Positions 12,301-21,075 of a DNA stretch of 64,000 nucleotides are shown here, piece by piece; the first letter of the stretch is position 1, and each line of letters opens with the position of its first letter. Source of the DNA: Sphaerolaimus hirsutus (lineage: Eukaryota; Nematoda; Chromadorea; Monhysterida; Sphaerolaimidae); the NCBI GenBank assembly GCA_964036195.1, contig OZ038457.1, forward strand, positions 26,174,787 to 26,238,786, in the 5' to 3' direction. The notes under the pieces are model-generated. The model was not told where the DNA came from. It saw only the letters and a list, made by a program, of their open reading frames with translations, and did not search any database. A program made the position numbers and the translations under genes.

Positions 12301-15300
12301 AGGATTGAAAATACAGTGTGATTCATGGCATATATTTTGCATTTTCAGTTCCAAAAATTGGGCTTTTTTAAGAAAATATAATTAAACATTGTCTAATATA
12401 ATCTCTCAAAAATATAAAATATTATGTCTCTGAAAAAAACGCAAAAAATATGTAAATAAATGACACATTTTTTTATATTTTCTTCCCATAACATAAATAT
12501 CATTAAATCTTTGATGAAAAACTAAAGAAAATCAAAATCAGATTTTGTTGTATTTTCTTATATTCAAAACATATCAATCCCCAGACATTTTTGGAATGCT
12601 ATTTGTATCAGTCGCATAAACATGACAGACGGAACCATTGTTGGCCACCCTGCATACACCAGCACAGTGCTCAAAGTGAATTTATCCACTGGTAAAACAA
12701 CTGAATATTTATCAGTGTACAGTGTGGCTCAACAAGGTCGCTTTGATGTGTTTTTCCAGCTGCCAGGGCTGCGCGGCAACATAGGGGCACCTTTATTTTG
12801 TGTTTGCCCCACGTTTTTGTTTTTGCATGGCTCTGTGACTTGACAGAGTTGTTGAAAGTACCTAACTTTTATCCTGAATAACCTGATAACCTGACATTAG
12901 TTTAACCTGAATATATAAGCAACTTGCAAAAATCTAAATCTAATCTTATCTCAAATATGCATTTAAAAATTTAAAGTAGTTTGATAAATACATTAAAACG
13001 CGGGCCGGCGGCAAACACAAAGGCAAACAATAGGATTATGTACGATATCTTTTGTGTTTGCCGCACTGGTCACACAATGTATTTCCGCAGCCGACCTCCA
13101 TGTTCGTTACCCGGCGTGCATTTTTTACCCGCTGTGCATGGTTACCCAGCGCGCATGGTGGTGCCCTGTGTGCATGGGGGCCCGGTGTGCATGGAGCGGC
13201 GGCCGCCATGCACACCGGGCAACAATGCACACCGGGCAGCGAAAAATGCACACCGGGTAACCATGCACAGCGGGTAACAATGCACAGCGAGTCTGGCCCG
13301 TTTACATGGCCTTTTTCTAGTACTACATCATTCAGTTCAGTTCTTTTTCACCTACTTGTAGCTATTTTTCTCCATTTTGTCCCGTCTACACCTTTAAAAA
13401 GTCTACACCTATATTGAAAACAGTCACATTTACCGGTAATAACGTAGCGGTAAACTGAATACGGTCTGGTAAACTGTCCTATGGCATATTCACAGGACAT
13501 GGAAGAGCCGTCGCACCGTCGAACGCATCAACTTTTCGGTACGGACGCAGTGGCTCCAAGCGGGTCGAGAACAAATGTCGATGATTTAGTTTTGGCGAAA
13601 GAAAATCGATTGCCGGTCGATACAGATGTCGATAGTACGAAGGATGCGGAAATGACCCAATTTTTGGACGAGACCAAATTGAAACCGCGTGAGGGGGGCT
13701 TGGAATCGTGTAATTTTCAAATCTACTTGGCAGCCTTGTATATTTCGACGCCTGCCGGGTTCAGAGTAGAATTGTAGTAAATAGCTGCTCCAGAGGGATA
13801 GATAGCTGAAATAGTTGGGGGGGGGGGGGTTGTGGGGGTTTGGGTTTCCAAATTGTATATCGGCGAAATTACACACTCTCCCTATTTGTCATTTCACATG
13901 AGATAAATTAAACAACACGATTTATATGTTTTTCAGCGTCGGCATCCCGGCGCGGCAGCATAAAGGAGTCATTCAAGAAATTGGTCAAACCATTTGTGCA
14001 GAAACGGCGCCAGGATTCCGGCAGCGATTTGCCCAGCCAAGCGACAGGTTACAATTTTACACTTTGTGATACTGGCCGTGAAATCGTGAACTCCACGGAC
14101 GGCGCAGTATGCTTCCGCACGTAAATATATACTTACGTCTTACGCGCAGACACCGTGTTTATGCATCCACTTTCACAACAAAAAAAAATATATTTTGAAA
14201 AGAAAAAGGCGGAGTCGAGTACAACAACTTTAAGGCCGCGTTTACACGGATTTTTTGTGACGACTCGACAACATTTAAAAAGTCCAATAAGTTGAGTAAA
14301 AAGATTCCATATTCATGAGAAGAAGTGGTCAACTATACATTCTCCCTAGGCGAATATGCATGTCAAATTGCAGAATCGTGCTTGAAGTTCAGGTGTTAGG
14401 CCGGAATTAGAGCTCAGCGTCGATTCGACGTGAAATGATGACGTGAAATGTTTTCGTGAAATTAATTACACGAGTGTGGATCATGCTACGGGTCTACAAT
14501 TTTCTAAGGATAATATATGAATCAATACCTTAATCGTGTCCAATACTGAGTGTTATCAGCCACAACTAGAGCGAATTGAAAAATTCAATTTTTATCATTT
14601 CACGTCATCATTTCACATCGAATCGACGCTGAGCTCTAATTCCCGCTTTATAGACGTTTGAAAACATTTTGCTGTTGTCGGAAGCTGTCGGACAGTCTCC
14701 CCACAGCTTCCGACAACAGCAATATGTTTCCAAACGTCTATAACACCTGAACTTCAAGCACGATTCTGCAATTTGACATGCATATTCGCCTAGGGAGAAT
14801 GTATAGTTGACCACTTCTTCTCATGAATATGGAATCTTTTTACTCAACTTATTGGACTTTTTAATGTTGTCGAGTCGTCACAAAAAAATCCGTGTAAACG
14901 CGGCCTAAGTGTTTGAAATCATTTTTTTCGTTTGGAACCATTTTTTTATGATGATGTCATGGTGGGGTGTTTCGTTCAGAAGAATGCATAGCATGCCGTC
15001 CGTGGAGTTATTACTATTGATTGAAGTGATTATTCAAAAATACAGATAACTTTTGACTTTGGGCCTGGATGTCTACCCTCGCGAGCAAATCGGAGGTCGA
15101 ACACCTAGATAGTAAATATATCTCTGATAAATATTTCTGATTTTTTTCTTGGGCACGATAAAAATGTGCTAAAACGTTGGATAAATGTTTATCTAGATAG
15201 GAACCAAAAGATTACTGGTGACAGTCCCGCACACTGTAAAGTGTCAAATAAAATGTAAAATGAAAACGAAAAAATATTGTCACTAAACTTCTGACATTTG

Positions 15301-16296
15301 ACAAATCCGTTTTAAGGTTGCGAGCCTAACTGGAGCGTTTTGTGTGTGGGGGAGATAATAAGCGATTGACACACCCGCGTTTGAGCAAATTTAGCATCAT
15401 TTGTCTAAATACTATAGAAGCTCCCTCTACCCCCCAAATCTAAAAGAGTTTATTAGATGTACAGTGATCAAATTTTCACTCAATTTTAATGCCAAAAGAT
15501 TGCCAATGCACAGATGCAGACTATGCACAGCCGGATGAGCAACCGCCGCTGCCAGAATTCAGTCTTGTAGTACACGTATGTTTCATTAAATCATTTATTT
15601 TTCCACAGTTTTGTCTCACAAATTTTCAAAGCGGCAATAGATGATACTAGTAGGATTCTCTCGGAACTTTCAGTCCGGTTTTTCAGTATTCTACACTTTT
15701 ACACATATGAAATGACAATGTCAGTAGTTTGAAACTTTTCACTTTGGCTCTTCAGAGTTCACAGCACTTTGCATTTTTTTATTTTGTGAAAAATACAACT
15801 TTGCGGACAGAAAACGACAACGTCTGCATACACGCAAACATTTAGGCCAAACATTCAATAAAAACGCATTACGTGAAACGTTTTTAGCACAGTGAGATAC
15901 CGTATTTCGTCTAATTGAAGAGTGTCAGTCTATTTTTTCATCAACTTTTTTACCTGCCGTTCTGTTTTTACCATGGGCGAAAAATTGCCATCATAACCTG
16001 CCGTTCTATTGGATGTGCCTTTCTATTTGACTTATGCCGTTGCATTAGAAGAAATACGGTAATTCCTGTTCATTTTTTGCCGGCAATAATTCTAGGTCAC
16101 AAACCACACACTCGATTTATCAAAACCCATTTTAATGGTCCTGTATGTAAATAGCTACCCTGAGAAATTTCAAGTGCACTTTTTTCAAAACCCACTTTAA
16201 ATCCCATCAAATGTGTGAACACTTTAATTGCAGAGGCCACCGCAAGCCATGCCGGGCCGCGTACAGAGGGGGCCCCCGGAGACAAAGAAACAATAA
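226..16296 (+). CDS. Cav1: Cav1 (L-type) calcium channel alpha-1 subunit, 3' part, sixteen exons, copy 1
   Basis: Pore-forming subunit of a plasma-membrane voltage-gated Ca2+ channel. Exons: 226-386, 746-892, 1192-1345, 2857-2904, 2966-3124, 4742-4852, 5057-5263, 6226-6383, 6836-7007, 8045-8269, 8951-9155, 9774-10015, 13496-13688, 13937-14047, 15499-15575, 16234-16296. All have GT/AG borders and matching phases and give 810 residues plus a stop. Seen in order: III S5, III P-loop (TFEGWP), III S6 ([16 protein letters not shown]), IV S1 to S4 with periodic Arg/Lys, IV S5, IV P-loop (STGEAW), IV S6, EF-hand region, pre-IQ and IQ motif ([14 protein letters not shown]). The two visible filter positions are both Glu, as in high-voltage Ca2+ channels; the IQ helix is Cav1-like rather than Cav2 or Cav3. 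Domains I, II and III S1-S4 lie upstream of the window. Exons from 6226 on recur at 32732-39640. The last three exons are less certain, resting on phase and identity between the two copies. Confidence 0.93.
387..745 (+). other. Cav1 intron, no recognised content
   Basis: Intron between the III S5 and III pore exons. Nothing beyond the splice sites was recognised. Confidence 0.7.
746..892 (+). CDS. Cav1: Cav1 exon: domain III pore loop
   Basis: Encodes the III turret and P-loop with selectivity-filter Glu in NTFEGWP. Entry at phase 2 and exit before GTGAGT at phase 2 agree with both neighbours. Confidence 0.92.
1192..1345 (+). CDS. Cav1: Cav1 exon: domain III S6
   Basis: Starts MLYVSIDS after the pore helix and contains [18 protein letters not shown] and [10 protein letters not shown], the III S6 gate. 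The donor is CAG|GTTGGT, with T at +3. Confidence 0.92.
1346..2856 (+). other. Cav1 intron with a hAT MITE
   Basis: Intron after III S6. Apart from the hAT-like element at 2291-2731 it holds unremarkable AT-rich sequence and a few G/C runs near 1960-2110. Short frames here show no protein-like features. Confidence 0.6.
2291..2731. mobile_element. hAT-type MITE filled with GGGATC/GGGATT repeats
   Basis: Terminal inverted repeats TAGGGTTCAAACGGGAT and its complement are flanked by a perfect 8-bp target duplication ACCACGGC (2283-2290, 2732-2739). The ends and duplication length point to hAT mobilisation. The interior near both ends is degenerate GGGATCGGGATT repeat; no transposase is present. 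Confidence 0.88.
2857..2904 (+). CDS. Cav1: Cav1 exon: III-IV linker mini-exon
   Basis: A 48-bp exon (16 codons, [16 protein letters not shown]) matching the start of the cytoplasmic III-IV linker of Cav1 channels (family form close to [16 protein letters not shown]). Phase 0 on both sides; donor GTAGGG. Confidence 0.92.
2966..3124 (+). CDS. Cav1: Cav1 exon: III-IV linker and domain IV S1
   Basis: Separated from the previous exon by only 61 bases. Encodes [18 protein letters not shown] and then hydrophobic IV S1 ([20 protein letters not shown]). Donor is AAG|GTTTGT. Confidence 0.92.
3266..3734. mobile_element. PIF/Harbinger-like MITE with internal hairpin
   Basis: Ends GGCGGTGTTTACACGGATT and its complement are flanked by TTA duplications (3263-3265, 3735-3737). 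A second hairpin sits at about 3460-3545 (TGTTGTCG ... CGACAACA). The 3-bp TTA/TAA target and GGC(C)G ends suggest PIF/Harbinger. Related to 14234-14905 and 37843-38261. Confidence 0.8.
3907..4551. mobile_element. Inverted-repeat element with GAGGC ends
   Basis: Ends GAGGCCTCTACTTCTAAAAG and the complement of TTTTAGAAGTAGACGCCTC, flanked by AATT on both sides (3903-3906, 4552-4555). A partial copy lies at 43682-43884. Family not recognised. Confidence 0.65.
4742..4852 (+). CDS. Cav1: Cav1 exon: domain IV S2
   Basis: Encodes the S1-S2 loop and S2 ([20 protein letters not shown]). Glu in S2 is the usual counter-charge of the voltage sensor. Phase 0 throughout; donor GTTAGT. Confidence 0.9.
5057..5263 (+). 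CDS. Cav1: Cav1 exon: domain IV S3-S4 voltage sensor
   Basis: Encodes S3 ([18 protein letters not shown]), a short S3-S4 loop and S4 ([20 protein letters not shown]) with basic residues every third position, ending TFVKSFQ. This is the last single-copy exon: its donor GTGGGT can in principle reach the S5 exon of either cassette. Confidence 0.93.
5264..6225 (+). other. Cav1 intron containing the left edge of the duplicated segment
   Basis: Similarity to the second cassette begins near 5630 (GAAATGCGGTAATGAG). Upstream of that point nothing was recognised. The mariner-like MITE at 5798-6047 is absent from the second copy. Confidence 0.6.
5798..6047. mobile_element. Tc1/mariner-like MITE, present in cassette 1 only
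   Basis: Long imperfect inverted repeats begin TACTCTGC and end GCCGAGTA, flanked by TA (5796-5797, 6048-6049). The second cassette reads straight through the unoccupied site near 32385 (GACGTACCCCTTG). Relatives: 19106-19350, 21740-21985, 42544-42781, 43399-43641. Confidence 0.85.
6226..6383 (+). CDS. Cav1: Cav1 exon: domain IV S5 (copy 1)
   Basis: Begins [18 protein letters not shown] and ends SVMVLFR, split before GTAGGT. It differs from the second copy at two silent positions (TTT/TTC and TCT/TCC). Confidence 0.93.
6384..6835 (+). repeat. Intron with G-rich tandem repeat, copy 1
   Basis: Between about 6590 and 6780 are roughly six degenerate 25-35 bp units of the form GGGGTCAATCCAAGGGG followed by TGTATTTCGAG. 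The same array, slightly shorter, occurs at about 33095-33255. Confidence 0.75.
6836..7007 (+). CDS. Cav1: Cav1 exon: domain IV pore loop and first half of S6 (copy 1)
   Basis: Starts [14 protein letters not shown], with the filter Glu in GEAW, and ends [11 protein letters not shown] at donor GTTGGT. Tyr and Met usually follow ISF in vertebrate L-type channels; here the pair is Val-Leu. The exon is identical to the second copy. Confidence 0.93.
7008..8044 (+). other. Cav1 intron, largely a hAT insertion
   Basis: Splits domain IV S6. Most of it is the hAT-like element at 7150-7906; the rest aligns to 33481-33753 of the second cassette. Confidence 0.7.
7150..7906. mobile_element. hAT-like non-autonomous element with GCGTAA repeats
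   Basis: Starts CAGAGTTG and ends CAACTCTG, flanked by a perfect 8-bp duplication TAGAAACA (7142-7149, 7907-7914). The second cassette has a single TAGAAACA at the matching place. Repeats of AAGCGT / GCGTAAGCGTAA lie near both ends. No transposase frame. A shorter relative is at about 32516-32672. Confidence 0.9.
8045..8269 (+). CDS. Cav1: Cav1 exon: end of IV S6, EF-hand region (copy 1)
   Basis: Encodes [16 protein letters not shown], the EF-hand-like segment ([19 protein letters not shown]) and [16 protein letters not shown]. Exactly 75 codons, donor AAA|GTTGGC. Four silent differences from the second copy. Confidence 0.94.
8270..8950 (+). other. Cav1 intron, unique filler
   Basis: After about 8320 this intron does not match the second cassette. 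It holds a purine-rich stretch (8430-8625, GGAAAATGAGCCAGAAAA type) and a run of GAAGTGAAA / AAGTGAAAC sequence with complementary CTTCACTT near 8690-8840. Nothing coding recognised. Confidence 0.5.
8951..9155 (+). CDS. Cav1: Cav1 exon: pre-IQ region (copy 1)
   Basis: Starts [20 protein letters not shown] and ends [11 protein letters not shown] before donor GTGCGT. This is the proximal C-terminal segment between EF-hand and IQ. Five silent differences from the second copy. Confidence 0.93.
9156..9773 (+). other. Cav1 intron conserved in both cassettes
   Basis: Rich in CATCTG, GCATGTG and GCAGCTG words, giving many small hairpins. It aligns closely with 34907-35528. Frames through it are not supported as coding. 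Confidence 0.5.
9774..10015 (+). CDS. Cav1: Cav1 exon: IQ motif, calmodulin-binding (copy 1)
   Basis: Encodes [19 protein letters not shown], the calmodulin-binding IQ helix used for Ca2+-dependent inactivation, and then a post-IQ stretch ending SGMLDVDW at a strong GTGAGT donor. The open frame continues into the intron, but the donor and the phase of the next exon set this end. One silent difference from the second copy. Confidence 0.93.
10016..13495 (+). other. Cav1 post-IQ intron, 3.5 kb of nested repeats
   Basis: To about 11030 it matches the second cassette, including a GGGGTCTCC repeat with AGCTATCTATCTATC words near 10585-10700. From there to about 13290 it carries material the second cassette lacks: an AGGGACGTATCCAGG-type end (complement at 11880-11904), the inverted-repeat element at 11908-13130 and short GCACACCGGG / TGCACAGCGGG repeats at 13130-13290. 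Confidence 0.6.
11908..13130. mobile_element. Element with ~260-bp terminal inverted repeats
   Basis: Arms 11908-12166 and 12871-13130 are near-perfect complements (outer end GGGTAAAAATGCACGCCGGG). The ~700-bp centre has no convincing protein. It is absent from the second cassette. Family not recognised. Confidence 0.75.
13496..13688 (+). CDS. Cav1: Cav1 exon: distal C-terminal tail (copy 1)
   Basis: Follows acceptor TTCACAG and encodes [16 protein letters not shown], resembling the RR-x(2-3)-LFG stretch after the IQ domain in other Cav1 tails. It ends one base into a codon before GTGAGG. Two silent differences from the second copy, whose donor is GTTAGG. Confidence 0.8.
13937..14047 (+). 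CDS. Cav1: Cav1 exon: basic distal tail (copy 1)
   Basis: Encodes [19 protein letters not shown], a Lys/Arg-rich segment, after acceptor TTTTTCAG. I end it at GACAG|GTTACA, because this joins in phase to the exon at 15499 and leaves the exon identical in both copies. If the donor is not used, the frame runs to a TAA at 14122-14124. Confidence 0.65.
14234..14905. mobile_element. PIF/Harbinger-like MITE interrupted by another MITE (copy 1)
   Basis: Ends GGCCGCGTTTACACGGATTT and its complement, flanked by TAA (14231-14233, 14906-14908). The arms are long and almost fully complementary, making a foldback. Its orthologue at 37843-38261 lacks the 249-bp nested insertion. Confidence 0.85.
14399..14647. 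mobile_element. Nested MITE with TTA target duplication
   Basis: Ends GGCCGGAATTAGAGCTCAGC and the complement of GCTGAGCTCTAATTCCCGCT, flanked by TTA at 14396-14398 and 14648-14650. The second cassette has the uninterrupted GTGTTATAGACG. Confidence 0.88.
15499..15575 (+). CDS. Cav1: Probable Cav1 exon: acidic and Pro-rich tail (copy 1)
   Basis: Encodes [20 protein letters not shown] and ends VVH before a good GTATGT donor. The acceptor (CCAAAAG) is poor, but phase fits both neighbours, and all 77 bases match 38851-38927 while the sequence just upstream differs between the copies. Confidence 0.5.
15898..16061. mobile_element. Small MITE with TACCGTATTTC ends (copy 1)
   Basis: Ends TACCGTATTTCGTCTAAT and ATTAGAAGAAATACGGTA are complementary apart from small mismatches. 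It lies in the last predicted Cav1 intron. The orthologue is at 39243-39406, and single ends of the family sit at both left boundaries of the large duplication (about 5630 and 32218). Confidence 0.75.
16234..16296 (+). CDS. Cav1: Probable Cav1 terminal exon (copy 1)
   Basis: Follows acceptor TTAATTGCAG and encodes [20 protein letters not shown] and TAA. Phase 0 joins it to the preceding exon. It is identical to 39578-39640. Confidence 0.55.
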   Translation, partial: RPPQAMPGRVQRGPPETKKQ

Positions 16297-19105
16297 TTTA
16301 CCTGTAAGCTCCATGTAAAACTCTCACACAAAATTACGATCAAAATTAATTACACACAAGTGGGTAAATTAAATTTCTTTGTAAAATCGTTGAAAAATCC
16401 ATATCTCCAGGAAAAGTTGACTGTTCACGCTGATTTTTGGATACGATTAAATACTGAATAGAGATAGATAAGTCCATGACCAGAGGCGGCGCAAGGTCTC
16501 AATTTGCGCTTGTGACATTCACATTAGTCAAAATTCCACCTTGTGACGCCTTTTTATCGGAGCCCTTATGTGAAGTTGACAGCCATCCAAAAATTTCGAA
16601 ATCGCTATAAATATAATTAAAAGGGGCTACAAATAGGTATATAACGATGAAAATAGATGAAAATAGTGATTACATATGTGAAAATTGGCTAAATAGGGCA
16701 AATCTTGGTGATTTTCAGCTAATTTCACTCTCGTTTTACAATACACGCTTGTGAATGTCACAATGTGACAGTGAAATTTCCGCTTGTGACACCAAAAATT
16801 GCGCTTGTAACATTCACAAGCGTACAAGCACTTGCGCCGTCTGACCATGACAAATTGGGCACCTGTATCGTTATCCACTTTCATGTAATCAATTTTGTGG
16901 TGAATTCTTGTTCTTCAATTTTACGTCAAGCTAAAATCGCAGCTTTATGAATATATTATTTTGACATGAGGTTTCACTTACTTTAAGGTTGGTTCACTTA
17001 GTTATATGGTATACTGAAAGGTTGTTTTTCAGTCCCTTACCTGATCTTTGGAAGGATGGCACCTTGATTTCCCCTGAGTTTATATTTGTAGTTATTTACT
17101 GCATTTTATGGAGGTAGGATTAGTGATTGAATGGGCCCGCTCACGTGACATCAAAATTCGTGTCATCTAGACTAAAATAAATTTTGGTTTATTATGTGAT
17201 TTCAACTACCCTATGTTATAGAGCATACTTAATTTTATATCGTGACAGTGAATTTTTATTGTTTCCGTTAAGTGTGATGCTTCAAAAAATTTGTGTTTTT
17301 AAATTGACATTCAGTTGACACGAATTTGCGATGTCAACTAGTCTCTGTTGACCCAATGGCGCCATGGCGCTCGCTGGCGTTCTTTTCTGTGCCTCCATTC
17401 ACTTAGCGATATTATTTTTTGTTGAAGTTTCAGATAGTCAGTTTCAGCAGGCACTTTTCTGATAGCACCATTGGCGTTTGCAGACTTTTTCACTGGTGCT
17501 CATGATTATGAATCAAGAGTTTGTATTCTGATAACGGTTCTATTTGTAATGACACACAATTATAGGTTCGAATTTTACCATTACAATGTCATTTTTTGTG
17601 ATTGTTGAGAGTAGCATTTTAATTAAACTTTTTCTTTTTTGTTGTTTCATGGAAGGGACTTGCAAAAAATGATAAAATCGCCTCCGCCCTCCGCCCCAGT
17701 CTGTATTCTTAATTATATAAATTACTTGCACTTATTTACATGGTGATATTTACCTACATACACGAGTTTTTTTGTGTTTGCCAAACTTAAGTATCTTCTA
17801 ACAAATTACATCCCTCATCCACATTCTACCGTTTCAAACACACTTTCACTCAAAATAGAACACAGCCGTCAGATCAGGTGAGTCGCAAAAAACTTAAATC
17901 ATAATCACATTACCAGTCATTCCAATTTCACTTTTCAAATTCAATGCAATCTGAGTCTCGCAAATACAATCTAGCACACTTTATATCCAAATAAAGAGGC
18001 ATGCAAATGATGTGTTTGCTTTGTCTTCACATATCTCAGGGGGACGGGCGCACACACGCAGATACACACATTCATGAAGAGCATTACCGTATTGTGATGA
18101 ACAAAGTGGCGCGCAGCAAACAAACAACGGGGGTGTGTGTGATGCGCGGTGAAGCGGCAGTGCACTATTCCGCATGTAAACCCATCCCGCATGTTGACCC
18201 GGAACACATTTAATTATACCTGGCATGTTGAAAATAGGTAATAAAACACAGCATGTTGAAAATAGGTAATAAAACACATGACCTAGTTATTTTGAAGGTG
18301 ACAATCTATAAGAAGTATGAAAATTAGGGAATTTTGGTGAAAATAAGGGTGAAATTGCTCAAAAGCGCTCCAGATAGCTAGATAGCTAGGCAATTTGCGG
18401 ATGGGGGGGGGGGGTGTTCAGGGGAATGAAGCCAAAAAAATTGCGCCAGGGATAGATAGATAGCTGGGTGGTTTGGGGTGGTGTTACCCACCCCCTTTCT
18501 TACCCCTGCAGGCATAATGTGTCTATAATGGGTCTACTTGCGGAATGGGCTATGATGCGGAATGGGCCCTAGCCCGGTGAAGCAGCCGGAGGAGACTTCA
18601 CGCAAACACTCCCAACGCTTCACCGAGCACGCTGGCGCTTACGCGCACATCAACATCTGCGTGAACACACTTCACGCATCATTGTATGGCCCTGGCATGC
18701 AAATGTAAATATACAAATATCTTGATGAAGCGTGTGCACGAACCGATTGTTTTGCTGTGCCGCTGGATTGATGGATTGAACTTGTTCATAGTGAGAGTGA
18801 TTTGATAAAAAATTGTGTCATTAAACGTGTGGAAGTAGACTGGACTGGATGTGCATGAACGGCGCTGAGACAGTTCTTGCATCCACACTTTGCTTCGGCG
18901 CCGTTGGCGCTTGGCGCTGCGGTTTGGAAAGAACCTTGGCGCCTGGCGCCAAAGTCCTGGTGCTTTTGACATCACTGGTCTGCAGGCACAAAAAAGGGTC
19001 TTCATGTGAAGTGCGTGACATTGTGCTTATGCGTGAAGACCTAGTTCACCTTATGCACTTTGCATCACACACCCATTGTTTTGTCGTGAATGTGATACCT
19101 AGTTA
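16297..19105 (+). other. Region downstream of Cav1 stop, copy 1
   Basis: Presumed 3' UTR and flank. It contains the MITE at 16481-16843 and otherwise low-complexity AT-rich sequence, GGCGCC palindromes near 17360 and 18900, and AGATAGCTAGATAGCTA near 18370. Bases 16234-16870 are almost identical to the second copy. A tempting donor (GATCAG|GTGAGT at about 17880) lies in sequence that is not conserved between the copies, so I do not call an exon there. Confidence 0.5.
16481..16843. mobile_element. hAT-like MITE downstream of Cav1 (copy 1)
   Basis: Ends CAGAGGCGGCGCAAG and CTTGCGCCGTCTG, with near-matching 8-bp flanks TCCATGAC and ACCATGAC. Present in both cassettes (39825-40187), so it predates the duplication. 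Confidence 0.7.
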
Positions 19106-19350
19106 TGCTCCAGTTACTTTACAAGCTGTACGCGTGGTTTCCCTTGGAAGCGGGCCAGCAATATTTTTACGCGATTTTTATGCGATTGTCATAAAATGTT
19201 GAAAACGGCATCGCTGTTATAACGCCATACTTATTCACAACATTGATTTTTTTATCTTTTATACAAAAATCGCATGCTTTATCATCAATGGCACGCTTCC
19301 AACGTGAGACATAAATAAGTGCGAGGGCAGGGTATCATGTCCACGTAGTA
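19106..19350. mobile_element. Tc1/mariner-like MITE (copy 1 of an orthologous pair)
   Basis: Same family as 5798-6047 (TTACTTTACAAGCTGTACGC near the left end, GGGTATCATGTCC near the right), flanked by TA. Its partner in the second cassette is 42544-42781. Confidence 0.75.
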
Positions 19351-19556
19351 TACAATAACAGATCAACCTTAAGGCTCTTTATTCATGCAGTATACGGTGT
19401 CTATGAGCGCAAAGTTATCACTCACGGACACGGTGATTCACAGTTGGTTCCGCTTGAAGCCGTGCACTGCAGCTGGGTCACTGGGCAGCTGCAGCCGCAC
19501 TGCACTTTGACACTTGACAATTGACACTTTACTTTACATTTGACACTTGACTTTGT

Positions 19557-21075
19557 GCACTCTCACATTTACTATTTTGCTCACTCTCACATTTACAATT
19601 TTGCTCACTCTAACATTTACCATTGTGTCACTCTCACATTTGCAGCTTTGTGCACTCTCACATTTAATTAACTTTAACTAATCCACTTCACTTCACAAAT
19701 TCTTTTTTATACCTACTGTAAGTGAGTCATAGGTCATCAAAGTGTAAAAATTAGCACTTTGTGCAAATGTCAAGAACAGCTGAAAACAACTTTTTTCCAG
19801 GAAAATGTATTTACCCTTTTGCCCCCTTCCCTCAAACAACTCCCCCTTATGTTTACCATTTTGCTCACTCTCACATTTACAATTTTGCTCACTCTAACAT
19901 TTACCATTGTGTCACTCTCACATTTGCAGCTTTGTGCACTCTCACATTTAATTAACTTTAACTAATCCACTTCACTTCACAAATTCTTTTTTATACCTAC
20001 TGTAAGTGAGTCATAGGTCATCAAAGTGTGAAAATTAGCACTTTGTGCAAATGTCAAGAACAGCTGAAAACAACTTTTTTCCAAGAAAATGTATTTACCC
20101 TTTTGCCCCCGTCCTTCAAACAACTCCCCCCTATGTTTACCATTTTGCTCACTCTCACATCTACTATTTTGCCCACTCTCACATTTACTATTTTGCTCAC
20201 TCTAACATTTACCATTGTGTCACTCTCACATTTAATTAACTTAACTAATTCACTTCACTTCACAAATTCACTTTTTATACCTACTGTAATGAGTCATAGG
20301 TCATCAAAGTGTGAAAATTAGCACTTTGTGCAAATGTCAAGAACAGCTGAAAACAACTTTTTTCCAGGAAAAAGTATTTACCCTTTTGCCCCCTTCCCTC
20401 AAACAACTCCCCCTTATGTTTACTATTTTGCTCACTCTCACATTTACTATTTTGATCACTGTCACATTTACCATTGTGTCACTCTCACATTTGCAGCTTC
20501 GCGCACTCTCACATTTTATTAACTTAACCAATTCACTTCACTTCACAAATTCACTTTTAATGCCTACTGTAAGTGAGTCAGGTCATCAAGTGTGAAAATT
20601 AGCATTTTGTGCAAATGTCAAGAATAGACAACTGCACACTCGAACATACACAAATCGTAAGTGCTCACTCTCACATTTACCATTTTGTCCACACTCACAT
20701 TTACTATTTTGCCCCCTTCCTTCAAACAACTTCCCCCTTATGTTTACCATTTATCTCCTCTCACATTTGCACTTTCGCACACTCTCACATTTACAATTTA
20801 CTATTTTGCTCACTCTTACATTTACAATTTTGCTCACTCTCACATTTGCAGTTTTGTGCACTCTCACATTTGCAGCTTTGCACACTCTCACATTTACAAT
20901 TTACACTTTCTATTTTGATCACTCTCACATTTACAATTTTGCTCATTCTCACATTTATCATTTTGCTCACTCTCACATTTATCATGTTGCTCACTCTCAC
21001 ATTTACCATTTTGCTCACTCTCACATTTATATTATTATTTGGCTTACTCTCACATTTACCATTTTGTGCATATGT
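19557..21075. repeat. Minisatellite, 24-bp unit type 1, with 284-bp super-repeat
   Basis: Degenerate 24-bp units with core CACTCTCACATTTACCAT. From about 19740 to 20605 the same CAAATGTCAAGAACAGCTGA block, poly-T/C segment and satellite run recur with a period of about 284 bases (blocks near 19757, 20041 and 20324; a fourth, partial, near 20605). Long open frames in three phases are a by-product of the 24-bp period. Confidence 0.92.

Larger units (their letters stand above)
14125..15498 (+). other. Cav1 intron containing nested MITEs
   Basis: Mostly the Harbinger-like MITE at 14234-14905 with an insertion inside it. The remainder aligns with 37735-38850 and shows no other recognised feature. 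Confidence 0.55.
5630..19497 (+). repeat. Large duplicated segment, copy 1 (Cav1 3' cassette)
   Basis: Aligns with 32215-42922 over its length apart from insertions, and includes the nine last Cav1 exons and about 3.2 kb of downstream sequence. It is about 3 kb longer than the second copy, mainly through a mariner MITE (5798-6047), a hAT element (7150-7906), a large insert in the post-IQ intron (roughly 11040-13290) and a nested MITE (14399-14647). The right edge is near 19497, where minisatellite sequence begins. Confidence 0.92.

Noticed and set aside
13036-13417. Cys/Pro-rich frames over GCACACCGGG repeats
   Set aside because: They cover short GC-rich repeats at the edge of an inverted-repeat element, with no start context or conservation in cassette 2.
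14048-14124. Cav1 ending at TAA 14122 without further exons
   Set aside because: Possible, but the copies differ by a Thr/Pro change in this stretch while 15499-15575 and 16234-16296 are identical, phase-matched and have good donor or acceptor sites; I prefer the longer model.
17820-17885. Possible exon before the strong donor GATCAG|GTGAGT
   Set aside because: The two cassettes differ at about three positions in sixty here, unlike true exons, and no acceptor or phase partner was found.
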